DNA of 64,000 nt. Origin: Halomonas beimenensis. GTDB lineage: Bacteria; Pseudomonadota; Gammaproteobacteria; Pseudomonadales; Halomonadaceae. The notes below the pieces were generated by a model. It had not been told where the DNA came from. It was given only the letters and a program-made list of their open reading frames with translations, and searched no databases. This document shows positions 36,556 to 47,007 of this stretch, one piece after another. The stretch's first letter is position 1; each line of letters begins with the position of its first letter. The translations under genes were made by a program, and so were the position numbers. The stretch covers positions 744,001-808,000 of the forward strand of contig NZ_CP021435.1 in the NCBI RefSeq assembly GCF_002549795.1, written 5' to 3'.

Positions 36556-39377
36556 CAACGTTTCTCCTTGACGAAGGCCGTGGCGGGCGCCACGTCGTCC
36601 TTGGCCGGGCGGTGGGGGGTGGTCACCTTGCCGAGGTTGGCCAGGATCATCAGCGTCGCTCCCACCACGGCCAGGTAGACGCCCAGGTCGAAGATCAGGG
36701 CGGTGGCGAGTTCGAGATCGCCGATCAGCGGCAGGTGGAAGTGGCCGAAGGCCGAGGTCAGGTAGGGGTGGCCGAACAGCCAGCTGCCCGCCCCGGTCAG
36801 GGCGGCGATGCCCACCCCGGCGATCGCCACCGGCTGGTACTGGAAGTCGAGCCGGGCCTGGGCCCACTCCACCCCGCGGGCCATGTACAGCAGGATCAGC
36901 GCCACCGCGCTGATCAGGCCGGCGATGAAGCCACCGCCGGGCAGGTTGTGGCCGCGCAGGAAGATGAACACCGAGACCAGCAGCGCCAGCGGCAGCAGCG
37001 TCTGGGAGATGGTGGTCAGGATCATCGGGTAACGGTCCGGGGCCCAGACGCGGCCCTCGGCGTCGCTGTGCGGCATGAACAGCCGCAGGCGGTTGAGGAG
37101 CTTGAAGATGGCCAGGCCGGCCAGCGCCAGTACGGTGATCTCGCCGAGGGTATCGAAGCCGCGGAAGTCGACCAGGATGACGTTGACCACGTTGTGGCCG
37201 CCGCCGCCGGGCACGCTGTTGTCGATGAAGAAGCCCGAGATGCTGGGAGTGTCCCGGGTCAGGACGGCGTAGTTGAGGCTGGCGATGACCATGCCCAGGG
37301 CGCCGGCCAGGGCGACGTCCCGCACGTTGCGCGGCATCGAGGATTCCCGCGGGGTCTTCTGGGGCAGGAAGAACAGCGCCAGCATCAGCAGGATGATGGT
37401 CACCACCTCCACCGAGAGCTGGGTCAGAGCCAGGTCCGGGGCGGAGAAGCGGGCGAAGGTCAGCGAGACCAGCAGCCCCACCATGGACAGCAGCAGCAGG
37501 GAAATCAGCCGGTAGCGATGGGCGACCACGGTGCCGATGGCGCCGAAGATCAGCAGCGCCGCGCCGGTCAGCAGGACGCCATCGGCCGGGCGCTGGGGCC
37601 GGTCGCCGGCCAGGCTGGGCATCATGCCCAGCCCCAGGGCGGTCAGCGCGAGGGCGGCGAACAGCAGCAGGGCCATGTAGCGTTGCAGGGAAGCATTGTC
37701 CAGGCGCTTGAGCAGGCGTTCCGAGCGCAGCGCCAGGCGCTGCATCGCGGCCTCGAAGACCAGGCGGGCATCCACCGGCTCGAAGCCCTTGAGGAAGCGG
37801 CGCAGGTGGCGATGCAGGTGGTAGAGCCCGACCCCGCCGAGCAGGGCGACGACGCTCATGCCGAGCGGCAGGTTGATGCCGTGCCAGATCGCCAGGTGGA
37901 AGTCCAGCGGCTCGAGCAGCACGGCGCGGGTGGCCAGGTCGAGCAGGCCGCCGGCCATTGCCGAGGGGAAGAGCCCGACCAGCACGCAAAGCGCGGCGAA
38001 GATCTCCACGGGCAGGCGCATCAGCCGGGGAGGCTCATGGGGCGACTTGGGCGGGGCCTGCCGGGCGGGCTTGAAGAAGACCGCATGCACCAGCCGGCCC
38101 GAATAGGCCACCGAGAGTACCCCGCCCAGGGTCGCCAGCAACGGCATCAGCCAGCTCAGTCCCCCGAGCACCGGCGTGGCCAGGGCCTCGGCGAACAGCA
38201 TCTCCTTGGACAGGAAGCCATTGAACAGCGGCACGCCGGCCATGGCGGCGCCGGCGATCGAGGTCAGCAGGGCGGTGATCGGCATGGCGCGATGGAGGCC
38301 GCCGAGGCGGCCGAGTTCGCGGGTGCCGGTTTCGTGGTCGATGATGCCCGCGCTCATGAACAGGGCCGCCTTGAAGGTGGCGTGGTTGAGGATATGGAAG
38401 AGGGCGGCCAGCACCGCCATGGGGCTGCCGATGCCCAGCAGCACCGTGACCAGGCCCAGATGGCTGACCGTGGAGAAGGCCAGGATGCCCTTGAGCTCCG
38501 TCTTCATCAGTGCGAACCACGCGCCGTACAGCAGGGTGACCATGCCCACCAGGGAGACGGTCAGGGTCCACAGCTCGCTGCCGGCCAACGCCGGATGCAG
38601 GCGGGCCATCAGGAAGATGCCCGCCTTGACCATGGTGGCGGAGTGCAGGTAGGCGGAGACCGGCGTCGGCGCGGCCATGGCATGGGGCAGCCAGAACTGG
38701 AAGGGGAACTGGGCGGACTTGGCGAAGGCGCCCAGCAGCACCAGCCCGAGCAGCCAGGGATAGCGGGGGTCGGCGAGGATGAGATCGCCGCTCTCGAGCA
38801 CCGGATCCAGGGCGTAGCTGCCGACGATGTCGCCGATCAGCAGGAAGCCGGCCAGCAGCGCCAGGCCACCGGCCCCGGTGACCGCCAGGGCCATGCGCGC
38901 GCCCTTGCGGGCGTCGCTGCGGTGGGACCAGAAGCCGATCAGCAGGAAGGACGACAGGCTGGTGAGCTCCCAGAACAGCCACAGCAGCAACAGGTTGTCG
39001 GCCATGACGATGCCGACCATGGAGGCCATGAACAGGATCAGGTAGGCATAGAAGCGCGCGTAGGGCTCTTCGGGGGCCAGGTAGAAATGGGCATAGAGCA
39101 GGATCAGCAGGCCGATGCCGAGGATCAGCAGGTTGAACAGCAGGCTCAGGCCATCCAACCGGAAGGCCAGCTCGAGCCCCAGGGTCGGAATCCAGTCCAC
39201 GGCGACCCGCAGCGACTCGCCGTCGAGCAGGGCGGGGACCTCGAACAGGGTCAGGAGCAGGGCCAGGGCAGGCAGCGCGGCGGTGGCCAGGGAACACTCC
39301 CGTCGCCTGAGCCCGGCGCCGAGGGCCGGCACCAGCACGCCGAGTAGGGGTAGCAGGGCTATCCACAGCAATGTCAT
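36555..39377 (-). CDS. mnhA: Fused Mrp/Mnh antiporter subunit A+B (PhaAB type, operon 1)
   Basis: A 940-residue protein, the first gene of operon 1. Residues 1 to about 770 are subunit A: NuoL-like helices with [21 protein letters not shown] and [20 protein letters not shown], plus the A-specific C-terminal extension. From about residue 800 a subunit B domain follows ([33 protein letters not shown]). This A-B fusion is the group 2 (Pha1-type) architecture, and no separate mnhB is present in this operon. Key Lys/Glu in the antiporter domain are kept, so the complex is predicted functional. Confidence 0.95.
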   Translation of the reverse strand: MTLLWIALLPLLGVLVPALGAGLRRRECSLATAALPALALLLTLFEVPALLDGESLRVAVDWIPTLGLELAFRLDGLSLLFNLLILGIGLLILLYAHFYLAPEEPYARFYAYLILFMASMVGIVMADNLLLLWLFWELTSLSSFLLIGFWSHRSDARKGARMALAVTGAGGLALLAGFLLIGDIVGSYALDPVLESGDLILADPRYPWLLGLVLLGAFAKSAQFPFQFWLPHAMAAPTPVSAYLHSATMVKAGIFLMARLHPALAGSELWTLTVSLVGMVTLLYGAWFALMKTELKGILAFSTVSHLGLVTVLLGIGSPMAVLAALFHILNHATFKAALFMSAGIIDHETGTRELGRLGGLHRAMPITALLTSIAGAAMAGVPLFNGFLSKEMLFAEALATPVLGGLSWLMPLLATLGGVLSVAYSGRLVHAVFFKPARQAPPKSPHEPPRLMRLPVEIFAALCVLVGLFPSAMAGGLLDLATRAVLLEPLDFHLAIWHGINLPLGMSVVALLGGVGLYHLHRHLRRFLKGFEPVDARLVFEAAMQRLALRSERLLKRLDNASLQRYMALLLFAALALTALGLGMMPSLAGDRPQRPADGVLLTGAALLIFGAIGTVVAHRYRLISLLLLSMVGLLVSLTFARFSAPDLALTQLSVEVVTIILLMLALFFLPQKTPRESSMPRNVRDVALAGALGMVIASLNYAVLTRDTPSISGFFIDNSVPGGGGHNVVNVILVDFRGFDTLGEITVLALAGLAIFKLLNRLRLFMPHSDAEGRVWAPDRYPMILTTISQTLLPLALLVSVFIFLRGHNLPGGGFIAGLISAVALILLYMARGVEWAQARLDFQYQPVAIAGVGIAALTGAGSWLFGHPYLTSAFGHFHLPLIGDLELATALIFDLGVYLAVVGATLMILANLGKVTTPHRPAKDDVAPATAFVKEKR

Positions 39378-39625
39378 CGGTCGGTCATCCTGCGCGTTTG
39401 CGTTGGCTGAGGGGCATCATCTTGCCGTCGAGAAGGGCGAACGCAAGCGCCATGGCGTCGCATCCTTCCCTGGCCAGGGGGCCCGTCATTGGCATTCGAG
39501 CCCACACTGTACCCTAATGAAGGACGTCTCGCGCCCTCCTTGCCTTTCAACTGATTGGCTCTCTAGAGTTGATCCTGAGGCGGGGGCGGCGCCCCCTGAG
39601 CCTCGACGAGGCGCGGAGGTGCATG
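39378..39625. promoter_or_regulatory. Divergent regulatory region between the two mnh operons
   Basis: A 248-bp gap between divergently transcribed antiporter operons. On the plus strand TTGCCT (39540-39545), an 18-base spacer and TAGAGT (39564-39569) are a candidate promoter; a GGGGGC-GGC-GCCCCC hairpin (39582-39596) falls in the leader. I see no clear minus-strand promoter or conserved regulator site. No coding sequence is supported here. Confidence 0.45.
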
Positions 39626-41926
39626 ATGCAACTGGCTGTGCTGGCAGGTTTCGTGGTGGCGGGCCTCACTCCCTGGCTGCATCGCGTGGCGGGCGCCCGG
39701 ACCCCGTTGCTGCTGGCACTGCTGCCCGCCGCCATCGTCGGCTGGCTGCTCCAGCACTGGTCCCTGCTCGCCGGCGGGGGCGCCCTGATGCTGGAGCAGG
39801 CCTGGGTCCCGGCCCTGGACATCACCCTCACCTTCCGCCTCGATGGCCTGGCCTGGCTGTTCGCCTGCCTGATCGCCGCCATCGGCGTCCTGGTGCTGGT
39901 CTATACCGGGGGCTACCTGCGCGGCCACCCGGACCTGCCGCGCTTCCTGGCCGTGCTGATGGCCTTCATGATGTCGATGCTGGGGCTGGTGCTGGCCGAC
40001 AACCTGGTGGCGCTGTTCGTCTTCTGGGAGCTCACCAGTCTGACCTCCTACCTGCTGATCGGCTTTCGTCACACCGACCCCCTCGCGCGTCAGGCCGCCC
40101 TGCAGGGGCTGCTGGTCACGGCGGGCGGCGGTCTCGCGCTGCTGGTGGGGTTCGTGCTGCTGGCCGAGGCCGGCGGCAGCTGGTCGCTGGCCGAGCTGGC
40201 GAGCCGGGGCGAGGCCATCCGCGGCCATGTCCTCTACCTGCCGTTGCTGGTGGCGATTCTCATCGGGGCCTTCACCAAGTCGGCCCAGTTTCCCTTCCAC
40301 TTCTGGCTGCCCAATGCCATGGTCGCGCCGACCCCGGTCTCCGCCTACCTGCACTCCGCCACCATGGTCAAGGCGGGCATCTACCTGCTCGCCCGGCTGC
40401 ATCCGGCGCTGTCCGGGACCTCGGCCTGGACGCTGGGGCTCGCCCTGATCGGCGGAGTGACCCTGCTGCTGGGGGCGGTGATGGCGCTGCGCCAGACCAA
40501 CCTCAAGCTGATGCTGGCCTACTCCACGGTGATGGCGCTCGGCACCATGACGTTGCTGCTGGGCATCGGCACTCGGGCGGCGCTGGCCGCCTGCCTCGTC
40601 TTCCTGCTGGCGCATGCCTTCTACAAGGGCGCACTCTTCCTGGTGGCCGGCATCCTCGATGTCATGACCGGCACCCTGGACGTCACCGCCATGGGGGGCT
40701 TGCGCCGGCTCCTGCCCTGGACCGCGCTGACGGCGGCGGTGGCCGCGCTGTCCCTGGCCGGGCTGCCGCCCATGCTCGGCTTCGTCGCCAAGGAGGCGCT
40801 GTTCGGCGCCCTGCTGGAGGCCGGCGGGACGGGCTGGGTGGCCGTCGTCGCGGTGACCCTGGCGGCCGGGCTGACCCTGTCGGTGGCGGCCATCGTCGCC
40901 ATCCGGCCCTTCCTCGGCCCCCTTCGGGACCCTCCACGGCGTCCCCGGGGCACGCCCCCCGCGTTGCTGGTCGGCCCGGCGCTGCTGGCCGCCTTGTCGC
41001 TGCTGACCGGCGTGGCCCCGGGACTCTTCGACGAGTTGGTGACCGTCACCCTGGCCGGCCTGGGCGCTTCCGGCGAAGCGCTGCACCTGGTGCCCTGGCA
41101 TGGGGTCGGGGGGCCCCTGGCCCTGTCGCTGGCCGGCCTGGTCCTGGGCGTCGCGGTCTTCCTGCGCTGGGAATCGGTGCGCGCCCGGCTGGTCGATGTC
41201 CTGGCGCCGCTGGTGGCCCGGGGGCCCGAGGTCTGGCACTCGACCCTGGGCTGGCGCACGCTCCAGCTGGCCCATTGGCAGACCCGGATCCTCCAGAACG
41301 GCCACCTGCGCACCTACCTGGTCACCATCCTGATGGCCTGGCTGGGGCTGGTCGGGCACGCCCTGCTGGTGCGGCACGGCAGCCTCTCCTGGCCCGGCAG
41401 CGCCTGGCAGGCCCATGAGCTGGTGGTCGCGGCCCTGATGGCCGCCGGGGCGCTGACCGCCTGCATGGTGCGCTCGCGGCTCGCCGCGGTGGCGGCGCTG
41501 GGCAGCATGGGGTTCTCCATCGCCCTGACCTTCGTGCTGTTCAGCGCGCCCGACCTGGCGATCACCCAGCTGCTCGTCGAGACCCTGACCGTGGTGCTGC
41601 TGGCCCTGGTGCTGTTCCGCCTGCCGCACTTCACGGTGCTGTCCACGCCTCTGCAGCGGTGGCGTGACCTCGGGGTGGCGGCCCTGGTCGGCGCCCTGAT
41701 CACCACCCTGATGCTGGCGGTGCTGGGCGGCGAGCGCCTGCCGAGCGTTTCCCACTACATGGTGGCCAACGGGCAGCCCCTGGGCCATGGCCACAATCTG
41801 GTCAACGTCATCCTGGTGGACTTCCGGGCCCTGGATACCCTGGGGGAGGTCTTCGTGCTGGCGCTGGCCGCGGTCGGCGTCTACGCCATGCTGTGCTTCC
41901 GGGCCGAGGAGGCGGGACATGGTTAA
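39626..41926 (+). CDS. mnhA: Mrp/Mnh antiporter subunit A (unfused, operon 2)
   Basis: A 766-residue subunit A: NuoL-like core with LVALFVFWELTSLTSYLLIGF and [24 protein letters not shown], then the A-specific tail ending near [21 protein letters not shown]. Unlike the operon 1 A subunit it lacks the B domain, which is a separate overlapping gene. The ATG at 39626 lies six bases after GGAGG; an adjacent ATG at 39623 would be too close. An upstream in-frame ATG (39569) precedes the ribosome site and is not preferred. Confidence 0.94.
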   Translation: MQLAVLAGFVVAGLTPWLHRVAGARTPLLLALLPAAIVGWLLQHWSLLAGGGALMLEQAWVPALDITLTFRLDGLAWLFACLIAAIGVLVLVYTGGYLRGHPDLPRFLAVLMAFMMSMLGLVLADNLVALFVFWELTSLTSYLLIGFRHTDPLARQAALQGLLVTAGGGLALLVGFVLLAEAGGSWSLAELASRGEAIRGHVLYLPLLVAILIGAFTKSAQFPFHFWLPNAMVAPTPVSAYLHSATMVKAGIYLLARLHPALSGTSAWTLGLALIGGVTLLLGAVMALRQTNLKLMLAYSTVMALGTMTLLLGIGTRAALAACLVFLLAHAFYKGALFLVAGILDVMTGTLDVTAMGGLRRLLPWTALTAAVAALSLAGLPPMLGFVAKEALFGALLEAGGTGWVAVVAVTLAAGLTLSVAAIVAIRPFLGPLRDPPRRPRGTPPALLVGPALLAALSLLTGVAPGLFDELVTVTLAGLGASGEALHLVPWHGVGGPLALSLAGLVLGVAVFLRWESVRARLVDVLAPLVARGPEVWHSTLGWRTLQLAHWQTRILQNGHLRTYLVTILMAWLGLVGHALLVRHGSLSWPGSAWQAHELVVAALMAAGALTACMVRSRLAAVAALGSMGFSIALTFVLFSAPDLAITQLLVETLTVVLLALVLFRLPHFTVLSTPLQRWRDLGVAALVGALITTLMLAVLGGERLPSVSHYMVANGQPLGHGHNLVNVILVDFRALDTLGEVFVLALAAVGVYAMLCFRAEEAGHG

Positions 41927-42350
41927 GTCGGGCACCCTCATCCTCGGCGTGGCGGCCCAGCTGCTGTTGCCGCTCCAGCTGATGTTCTCGGTGTTCCTGT
42001 TGCTGCGCGGCCACGACGCGCCGGGGGGCGGCTTCATCGCCGGGCTGGTCGCCGCCGGAGGCTTCGCCCTCTACCTCTTCGCCCATGGGCGGCGAGCCAT
42101 GCACTCCCTGCTCAAGGTGGCGCCACGGGACCTGATCGGCCTGGGGCTGCTGCTCGGCGTCCTCTCGACCCTGCCGGCCTGGTGGCGGGGCCAGCCCTTC
42201 TTCACCGCCCAGTGGTGGGACCTGCCGCTGGGCATCACGCTCTCCACGCCACTGCTCTTCGACATGGGCGTCTACCTGGTGGTGCTCGGGGCCCTGCTCA
42301 CCGCCATCACCGCCCTGGTGGAGATCGATCAGGCCGACGACTCGCGATGA
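41919..42350 (+). CDS. mnhB: Mrp/Mnh antiporter subunit B (operon 2)
   Basis: A 143-residue, four-helix protein with [31 protein letters not shown] and [17 protein letters not shown]. The same sequence blocks appear fused to A in operon 1. The ATG overlaps the mnhA stop by eight bases, so translation is coupled. Confidence 0.94.
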   Translation: MVKSGTLILGVAAQLLLPLQLMFSVFLLLRGHDAPGGGFIAGLVAAGGFALYLFAHGRRAMHSLLKVAPRDLIGLGLLLGVLSTLPAWWRGQPFFTAQWWDLPLGITLSTPLLFDMGVYLVVLGALLTAITALVEIDQADDSR

Positions 42351-42361
42351 CAGGAGGTCCC

Positions 42362-42709
42362 ATGGAAGCCGTGCTGGCCGTGACCATCGGCATTCTCTTC
42401 GCCGCCGCCATCTACATGCTGCTGCGCCGCTCCATCGTCAAGCTGGTGATCGGCCTGATACTGCTGTCCAACGCCGCCAACCTGCTGATCTTCGTCACCG
42501 CGGGGCTCGAGCGGGGGGCGCCGCCGCTGGTGCCTCGGGGGATGGCCGCGCCGGCCTGGGCGGTGGCCGACCCGCTCCCCCAGGCGCTGGTGCTGACCGC
42601 CATCGTGATCTCCTTCGGGGTGCTCTCCTTCGCGGTGGTGCTGGTGCGTCGCGCCTGGGAGCTGGTGCGCACCGACGACCTGGACCACCTGCAGGACACC
42701 GACCGCTGA
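42362..42709 (+). CDS. mnhC: Mrp/Mnh antiporter subunit C (operon 2)
   Basis: A 115-residue NuoK-like protein, the same length as the operon 1 paralogue, with [27 protein letters not shown] and [24 protein letters not shown] lies four bases upstream; its final A is shared with the mnhD ATG. Confidence 0.94.
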   Translation: MEAVLAVTIGILFAAAIYMLLRRSIVKLVIGLILLSNAANLLIFVTAGLERGAPPLVPRGMAAPAWAVADPLPQALVLTAIVISFGVLSFAVVLVRRAWELVRTDDLDHLQDTDR

Positions 42710-44208
42710 TGTCGCCGCTGGCCCTGCCCGTCCTCATCCCGCTGTTCGCCGGCTCGCTGTCGCTGCTGGCCTGGCGGTGGCGGCCGGCCCAGCGGGGGAT
42801 CGCCGTGGTCGGCACGGCGGGACTGCTGGTCGCCGCCCTCTGGCTGCTGGTCGAGGTGGAGCGCGACGGTATCCGGGTGCTGCAGGTCGGGGACTGGCCG
42901 GCGCCCTTCGGGATCAGCCTGGTGGCCGACCTGCTGGGGGCCATCATGGTGGTGATCACCGGTCTCATCGGCCTGGCCGTGGCGCTGTACTCCCTGGCCA
43001 CCACCGGCCGCGGCCACGAGGCCTTCGGCTACTTCCCCCTGATGCACCTGTTGCTGGGCGGGGTGGCCGGCGCCTTCCTCACCGGCGACATCTTCAACCT
43101 CTATGTCTGGTTCGAGGTGATGCTGGTGGCGTCCTTCGCGCTGCTGACGCTCGGCAGCGAGAAGGCCCAGATGGAGGGGGCCATCAAGTACGTGACCCTG
43201 AACCTGCTGTCGTCGGTGACCTTCCTGGTCGCGGTGGGGCTGCTCTACGGCCTGGTCGGCACCCTGAACATGGCGCATATCGCCCAGCGGCTGGCGACGC
43301 TGGACTCGGGGCTGGTCGATGTGCTGGCGCTGATGTTCATGGTCGCCTTCGGGATCAAGGCGGCGGCCTTCCCCCTGTTCTTCTGGCTGCCGGCCTCCTA
43401 CCACACCCCGCCGGTGGCGGTCTCGGCCCTGTTCGCCGGCCTGCTGACCAAGGTGGGGGTCTATGCCCTGTTCCGGGTCTTCACCCTGCTCTTCCCCCAT
43501 CATCCCGGCTACACCCACGAGATCCTGCTGTGGGGGGCGGCGCTCACCATGCTGACCGGGGTGATGGGCGCCATGGTCCAGTTCGAGTTCCGGCGCATCC
43601 TGTCCTTCCACATCGTCAGCCAGATCGGCTACATGCTGCTGGGGCTGGCGCTGTTCACGCCGCTGGCGGTGCTCGGCGGGCTCTTCTACATCGTCCATCA
43701 CATCATCGTGAAGGCGAACCTGTTCCTGATCAGCGGCATCGTCCATCGCCTGCGCGGCAGCTATCGACTGGAGCGTCTCGGTGGCCTCTACCGCACCCAC
43801 CCCTGGCTGGCGGTGCTGTTCCTGATCCCCGCCCTGTCGCTGGCCGGCATGCCGCCGCTGTCCGGCTTCTTCGCCAAGTTCATCGTGATCCGGGCCGGCC
43901 TCGAAGCCGGAGCCTACGGGGTGACCGCCGTCGCCCTGCTGGTCGGCCTGCTGACCCTCTTCTCGATGGTCAAGATCTGGGCCGAGGTCTTCTGGAAGGC
44001 GGCGCCGGAAGAGCAGGACCGGGCGTCGGCTCCCGGCCAGGGAGAGCTGTGGCTGATGGCCCTGCCGGCGGCGGGGCTGGCGCTGTGTACCCTGCTGATC
44101 GGGCTGCAGGCCGGCCCGCTGTATGCCCTGGTCGAGGCCTCGGCCGAGCAGTTGCTCGCACCGGAGCGCTATATCGAGGCGGTGCTCGGCGTGGAGGGAC
44201 GACCATGA
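42709..44208 (+). CDS. mnhD: Mrp/Mnh antiporter subunit D (operon 2)
   Basis: A 499-residue, about 14-helix NuoN-like subunit: [27 protein letters not shown] with the conserved Glu, [21 protein letters not shown] with the conserved Lys, and [22 protein letters not shown]. It overlaps mnhE by four bases. Confidence 0.95.
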   Translation: MSPLALPVLIPLFAGSLSLLAWRWRPAQRGIAVVGTAGLLVAALWLLVEVERDGIRVLQVGDWPAPFGISLVADLLGAIMVVITGLIGLAVALYSLATTGRGHEAFGYFPLMHLLLGGVAGAFLTGDIFNLYVWFEVMLVASFALLTLGSEKAQMEGAIKYVTLNLLSSVTFLVAVGLLYGLVGTLNMAHIAQRLATLDSGLVDVLALMFMVAFGIKAAAFPLFFWLPASYHTPPVAVSALFAGLLTKVGVYALFRVFTLLFPHHPGYTHEILLWGAALTMLTGVMGAMVQFEFRRILSFHIVSQIGYMLLGLALFTPLAVLGGLFYIVHHIIVKANLFLISGIVHRLRGSYRLERLGGLYRTHPWLAVLFLIPALSLAGMPPLSGFFAKFIVIRAGLEAGAYGVTAVALLVGLLTLFSMVKIWAEVFWKAAPEEQDRASAPGQGELWLMALPAAGLALCTLLIGLQAGPLYALVEASAEQLLAPERYIEAVLGVEGRP

Positions 44209-44678
44209 TCGGGGCGTTCTGGAACCTGCTGCTGGGGCTCGCCTGGATGGTCCTCAGCGGCGATTTCAGCGGCACCAACCTGCTGGCTGGCCTGGGCTTC
44301 GCCTACCTGGCGCTGGCGATCCTCCAGCCCCAGGTGCCCGCGCTGGCCGGTTACGCCCAGCGGCTGCCGAGGATCCTGGCCTTCCTGGGCTTCTTCCTGC
44401 GCCAGCTGCTGCTGGCCAACCTCAAGGTGGCCTACGACATCGTCACCCCGCCCTGGTACATGCGCCCCGGGGTGATCGCCATGCCCCTGGCCGCTCGCAG
44501 CGACTTCGAGATCGCCCTGGTCGCCAACCTGATCTCCCTGACGCCGGGCACCCTCAGCCTGGACGTGTCCGACGATCGACGGGTGCTCTACATCCATGCC
44601 ATGTTCCTCGACGACGAGCCGGCGCTGCGCCGCAGCCTGGCCGAGCTCGAACGGCGCACCCTGGCCCTGTTCCACTAG
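44205..44678 (+). CDS. mnhE: Mrp/Mnh antiporter subunit E (operon 2)
   Basis: A 157-residue E subunit with N-terminal helices and [19 protein letters not shown], equivalent to the operon 1 stretch STISLTPGTVS. The start at 44205 overlaps the mnhD stop (ATGA). Confidence 0.92.
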   Translation: MIGAFWNLLLGLAWMVLSGDFSGTNLLAGLGFAYLALAILQPQVPALAGYAQRLPRILAFLGFFLRQLLLANLKVAYDIVTPPWYMRPGVIAMPLAARSDFEIALVANLISLTPGTLSLDVSDDRRVLYIHAMFLDDEPALRRSLAELERRTLALFH

Positions 44679-44694
44679 TCCCGGGAGGTAGCCC

Positions 44695-44964
44695 ATGACG
44701 CCCGTCCTGTCGATCTGCCTGCTGGCCCTGACCGCCGGTCTCGGCCTGGCCCTGGTACGGCTGGTCCGTGGCCCCAGCCTGCCGGACCGGGTGGTGGCCC
44801 TGGAGCTGTTCTCCACCATGGTGGTCGGGATCATCGGCATCGTCGCCATCGCCGCCGAGGACGTGCTGCTGCTCGACGTGGCCATCGTCATGGCGCTGAT
44901 GGGCTTCATGGCCACCATCGGCTTCGCACGGTTCGTCGAGCGGGGAGGGCAGGGCGATGATTGA
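44695..44964 (+). CDS. mnhF: Mrp/Mnh antiporter subunit F (operon 2)
   Basis: An 89-residue three-helix protein with VRGPSLPDRVVALELFS. GGGAGGT lies upstream. The stop overlaps mnhG by eight bases. Confidence 0.93.
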   Translation: MTPVLSICLLALTAGLGLALVRLVRGPSLPDRVVALELFSTMVVGIIGIVAIAAEDVLLLDVAIVMALMGFMATIGFARFVERGGQGDD

Positions 44965-45355
44965 GCTGCTCGAGGCGAGCCTGCTGCTCACCGGCACGGC
45001 CTTCATGCTGGTGGCGGCGCTCGGCGTGATCCGCCTGCCGGACCTGCTGACCCGCATGCATGCCACCACCAAGGCGGCCACCCTGGGCATCACCCTGATC
45101 ATGCTGGGGGTGGCGCTGCACTTCGGTCAGGCCACGGTGGTGGCCCGGGCCCTGGGCGTGGTGATCTTCGTGATGCTCACCGCCCCGGTGGCCGCCCATG
45201 TCATCGGCCGGGCCGGCTACTTCGTCGGCACCCGGCTGTGGAGCGGGACCCTCAAGGACGAGCTGCGTCCCCATTACGACCCCCTGACCCATCGGCTGCA
45301 CAGCGGCCTGGAAGAGGACGAGGAGGGCGGCCGCCGCCCTCGGGGCGACGGCTGA
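44957..45355 (+). CDS. mnhG: Mrp/Mnh antiporter subunit G (operon 2)
   Basis: A 132-residue G subunit with LPDLLTRMHATTKAATLGITL and a hydrophilic Asp/Glu/Arg-rich tail (HRLHSGLEEDEEGGRRPRGDG). Last gene of operon 2, followed by a strong hairpin. Confidence 0.93.
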   Translation: MIELLEASLLLTGTAFMLVAALGVIRLPDLLTRMHATTKAATLGITLIMLGVALHFGQATVVARALGVVIFVMLTAPVAAHVIGRAGYFVGTRLWSGTLKDELRPHYDPLTHRLHSGLEEDEEGGRRPRGDG

Positions 45356-45372
45356 TCCCCAACCAGTGAAAC

Positions 45373-45404
45373 CGCAGGCGGCCACCCCGAGGTGGCCGCT
45401 TGCG
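45373..45404 (+). terminator. Terminator-like hairpin after mnh operon 2
   Basis: A 14-base stem (CGCAGGCGGCCACC with one G-T wobble) and CCGA loop lies 17 bases after mnhG. Only TTCG follows, so T-run support is weak. Confidence 0.6.
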
Positions 45405-45420
45405 TTCGCGCCTGTCTCGC

Positions 45421-45451
45421 TTATCATGTACACAAGCTGTACAAAAATTAT
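45421..45451 (+). promoter_or_regulatory. MerR-type promoter with paired TGTACA operators before DUF2256-cry
   Basis: TTATCA (45421-45426) and AATTAT (45446-45451) are separated by 19 bases, the unusual spacer of MerR-family promoters. The spacer is filled by two TGTACA sites, 45427-45432 and 45438-45443, five bases apart (11-bp centre to centre). A third near-copy TGTCCA lies at 45456-45461. TGTACA words are the operator core reported for LitR/CarH-type B12 light sensors. Confidence 0.65.
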
Positions 45452-45475
45452 TTGTTGTCCATGATGAGGGGCGCC

Positions 45476-45628
45476 ATGCGGCGCAGGGCCGACCTGCCGA
45501 GCAAGCCCTGCCGAACCTGCGGGCGTCCCTTCCGTTGGCGGCGCAAGTGGTCTCGCTGTTGGGACGAGGTTCATCACTGCAGTGAACGCTGCCGCCGTCA
45601 GGCACGACGCCTGAGGAGGGCGCCATGA
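45476..45628 (+). CDS. DUF2256 small zinc-ribbon-like protein
   Basis: A 50-residue protein with CRTCGRPFRWRRKW and CWDEVHHCSERCRR: four Cys in paired motifs typical of DUF2256, probably a zinc-binding fold. Genes of this type are commonly found beside cryptochromes and photolyases. The start at 45476 has GAGGGG upstream; ATGs at 45461 and 45464 fall on the TGTCCA operator word. The stop overlaps the cryptochrome start (ATGA). The function is unknown. Confidence 0.85.
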   Translation: MRRRADLPSKPCRTCGRPFRWRRKWSRCWDEVHHCSERCRRQARRLRRAP

Positions 45629-47007
45629 GTACCGACATCGTCTGGCTGCGCCAGGACCTGCGCCTGGCCGACAACCCGCTGTGGCGCGGCCCGCTGGGCA
45701 GGCAAATGCTCTGTGTCTATGTGCTGGACGAACACTGGTTGGCCACTGGACGCATCGGACGGGCGCGGCTGGGCTTCCTGTGGCAGAGCCTGATCGCCCT
45801 GCGGGGGGAGTTGCTGAAGCGAGGTAGCGACTTGCTGGTGAGGGTGGGGGAGCCCGTGGCGGTGGTCGCGTCGCTGGCCGAGGCTCTCCAGGCCGACCGG
45901 GTGCGGGTGCGCGTGGACGCCGGCTGGGAGGAGGCCCGGGCGGTGAGCCGATCGAGGCGGCGCCTGGAGGCCGTCTGTGCCGTGGAGGAACTCGAGGGAG
46001 GCATGCTGCTCGCCCCCGAGCTCCTGCCGACGCCCCTCGAGGCCCTGCCGGCGAGCTTTTCCGCCTTCCGCCGCCGGCTTGGCCCCGCGCCGGCCTTCGC
46101 CGATCCGGAGCCGGCCCCGGTCACCCTGCCCCCCTGGCCGGAAGCCGCGCCCCGAGGCCTGCCCGCGTTGCGCGAGGTATGCTCTCGGTCGGCCGGCTGG
46201 CGGCCCGGCCCCCGCGGTGGCTTCCGCTTCGCCGGAGGCGAGTCCGCCGGACGGGCGCGCCTCGACGACTACCTCTGGAACAGCGGTGCCGTGGCCCGTT
46301 ACCGTGAGACCCGGGATGGCCTCGTCGGGCCCGACTTCTCCAGCCGCTTGTCCCCCTGGCTGGCCCAGGGCTGCCTCTCCGCCCGCCAGGTGAACGCGGC
46401 GCTGGGCGAGTGGGAGGCCGAGCACGGCGAGAGCGAGTCGAGTCGCTGGCTGCGTCTCGAGCTGCTGTGGCGGGACTATTTCCACTGGGCGGCCCGCCAG
46501 GCGGGCCGGACCCTCTTCGGCGGTCGCGAGCTCCCGTCGCCTCCCGCGGCCTTCTCGGCCTGGTGCCGAGGCGAGACCGGCGTGCCCTTCGTGGATGCGG
46601 CCATGTACGAACTCGCCGACACCGGCTGGTTGTCCAACCGTGCCCGCCAGAACGTGGCGAGCTATCTGGTCCATGACCTGGGCATGGACTGGCGCCTGGG
46701 CGCGGCCTGGTTCGAGCGCTGTCTGCTCGACTACGACGTCGCCAGCAACTGGGGGAACTGGGGCTATATCGCCGGGCGGGGGCGCCAGGGCCGGGCGCAT
46801 CGCTTCCATGTCCTGCGCCAGGCCGACCATTACGATCCCGAGGGCGCCTATGTCGCCCGGTGGCAGCCCGACCTGGAGCGGCTGCCGGCCGGAACGTCGC
46901 GTCACCAGCCCTGGCGAGTCGCCCCCGAGGCCTTCCCCGTGCCCCTGGCGGTGCCCGAGGACTGGCACGACGACCTGCTGCCTCCCGGCGACGGAGCGGG
47001 GCGATGA
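45625..47007 (+). CDS. cry: Cryptochrome DASH-type photolyase
   Basis: A 460-residue cryptochrome/photolyase: an N-terminal Rossmann antenna domain (IVWLRQDLRLADNPLW), then a FAD domain with GGESAGRARLDDYLW, YRETRDGLVGPDFSSRLSPWLAQGCLSAR, LLWRDYFHWAA, TGVPFVDAAMYELADTGWLSNRARQNVASYL and DYDVASNWGNWGYIAG. These stretches are those of the DASH clade, which repairs cyclobutane dimers in single-stranded DNA or acts as a light receptor. It is translationally coupled to DUF2256 and the damaged DUF3429 gene follows. Confidence 0.93.
   Translation: MSTDIVWLRQDLRLADNPLWRGPLGRQMLCVYVLDEHWLATGRIGRARLGFLWQSLIALRGELLKRGSDLLVRVGEPVAVVASLAEALQADRVRVRVDAGWEEARAVSRSRRRLEAVCAVEELEGGMLLAPELLPTPLEALPASFSAFRRRLGPAPAFADPEPAPVTLPPWPEAAPRGLPALREVCSRSAGWRPGPRGGFRFAGGESAGRARLDDYLWNSGAVARYRETRDGLVGPDFSSRLSPWLAQGCLSARQVNAALGEWEAEHGESESSRWLRLELLWRDYFHWAARQAGRTLFGGRELPSPPAAFSAWCRGETGVPFVDAAMYELADTGWLSNRARQNVASYLVHDLGMDWRLGAAWFERCLLDYDVASNWGNWGYIAGRGRQGRAHRFHVLRQADHYDPEGAYVARWQPDLERLPAGTSRHQPWRVAPEAFPVPLAVPEDWHDDLLPPGDGAGR

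Noticed and set aside
36612-39347. 911-codon frame opposite the fused mnhA
   Set aside because: Gln/Gly/His-rich shadow of the opposite strand, with no ribosome site or domain.
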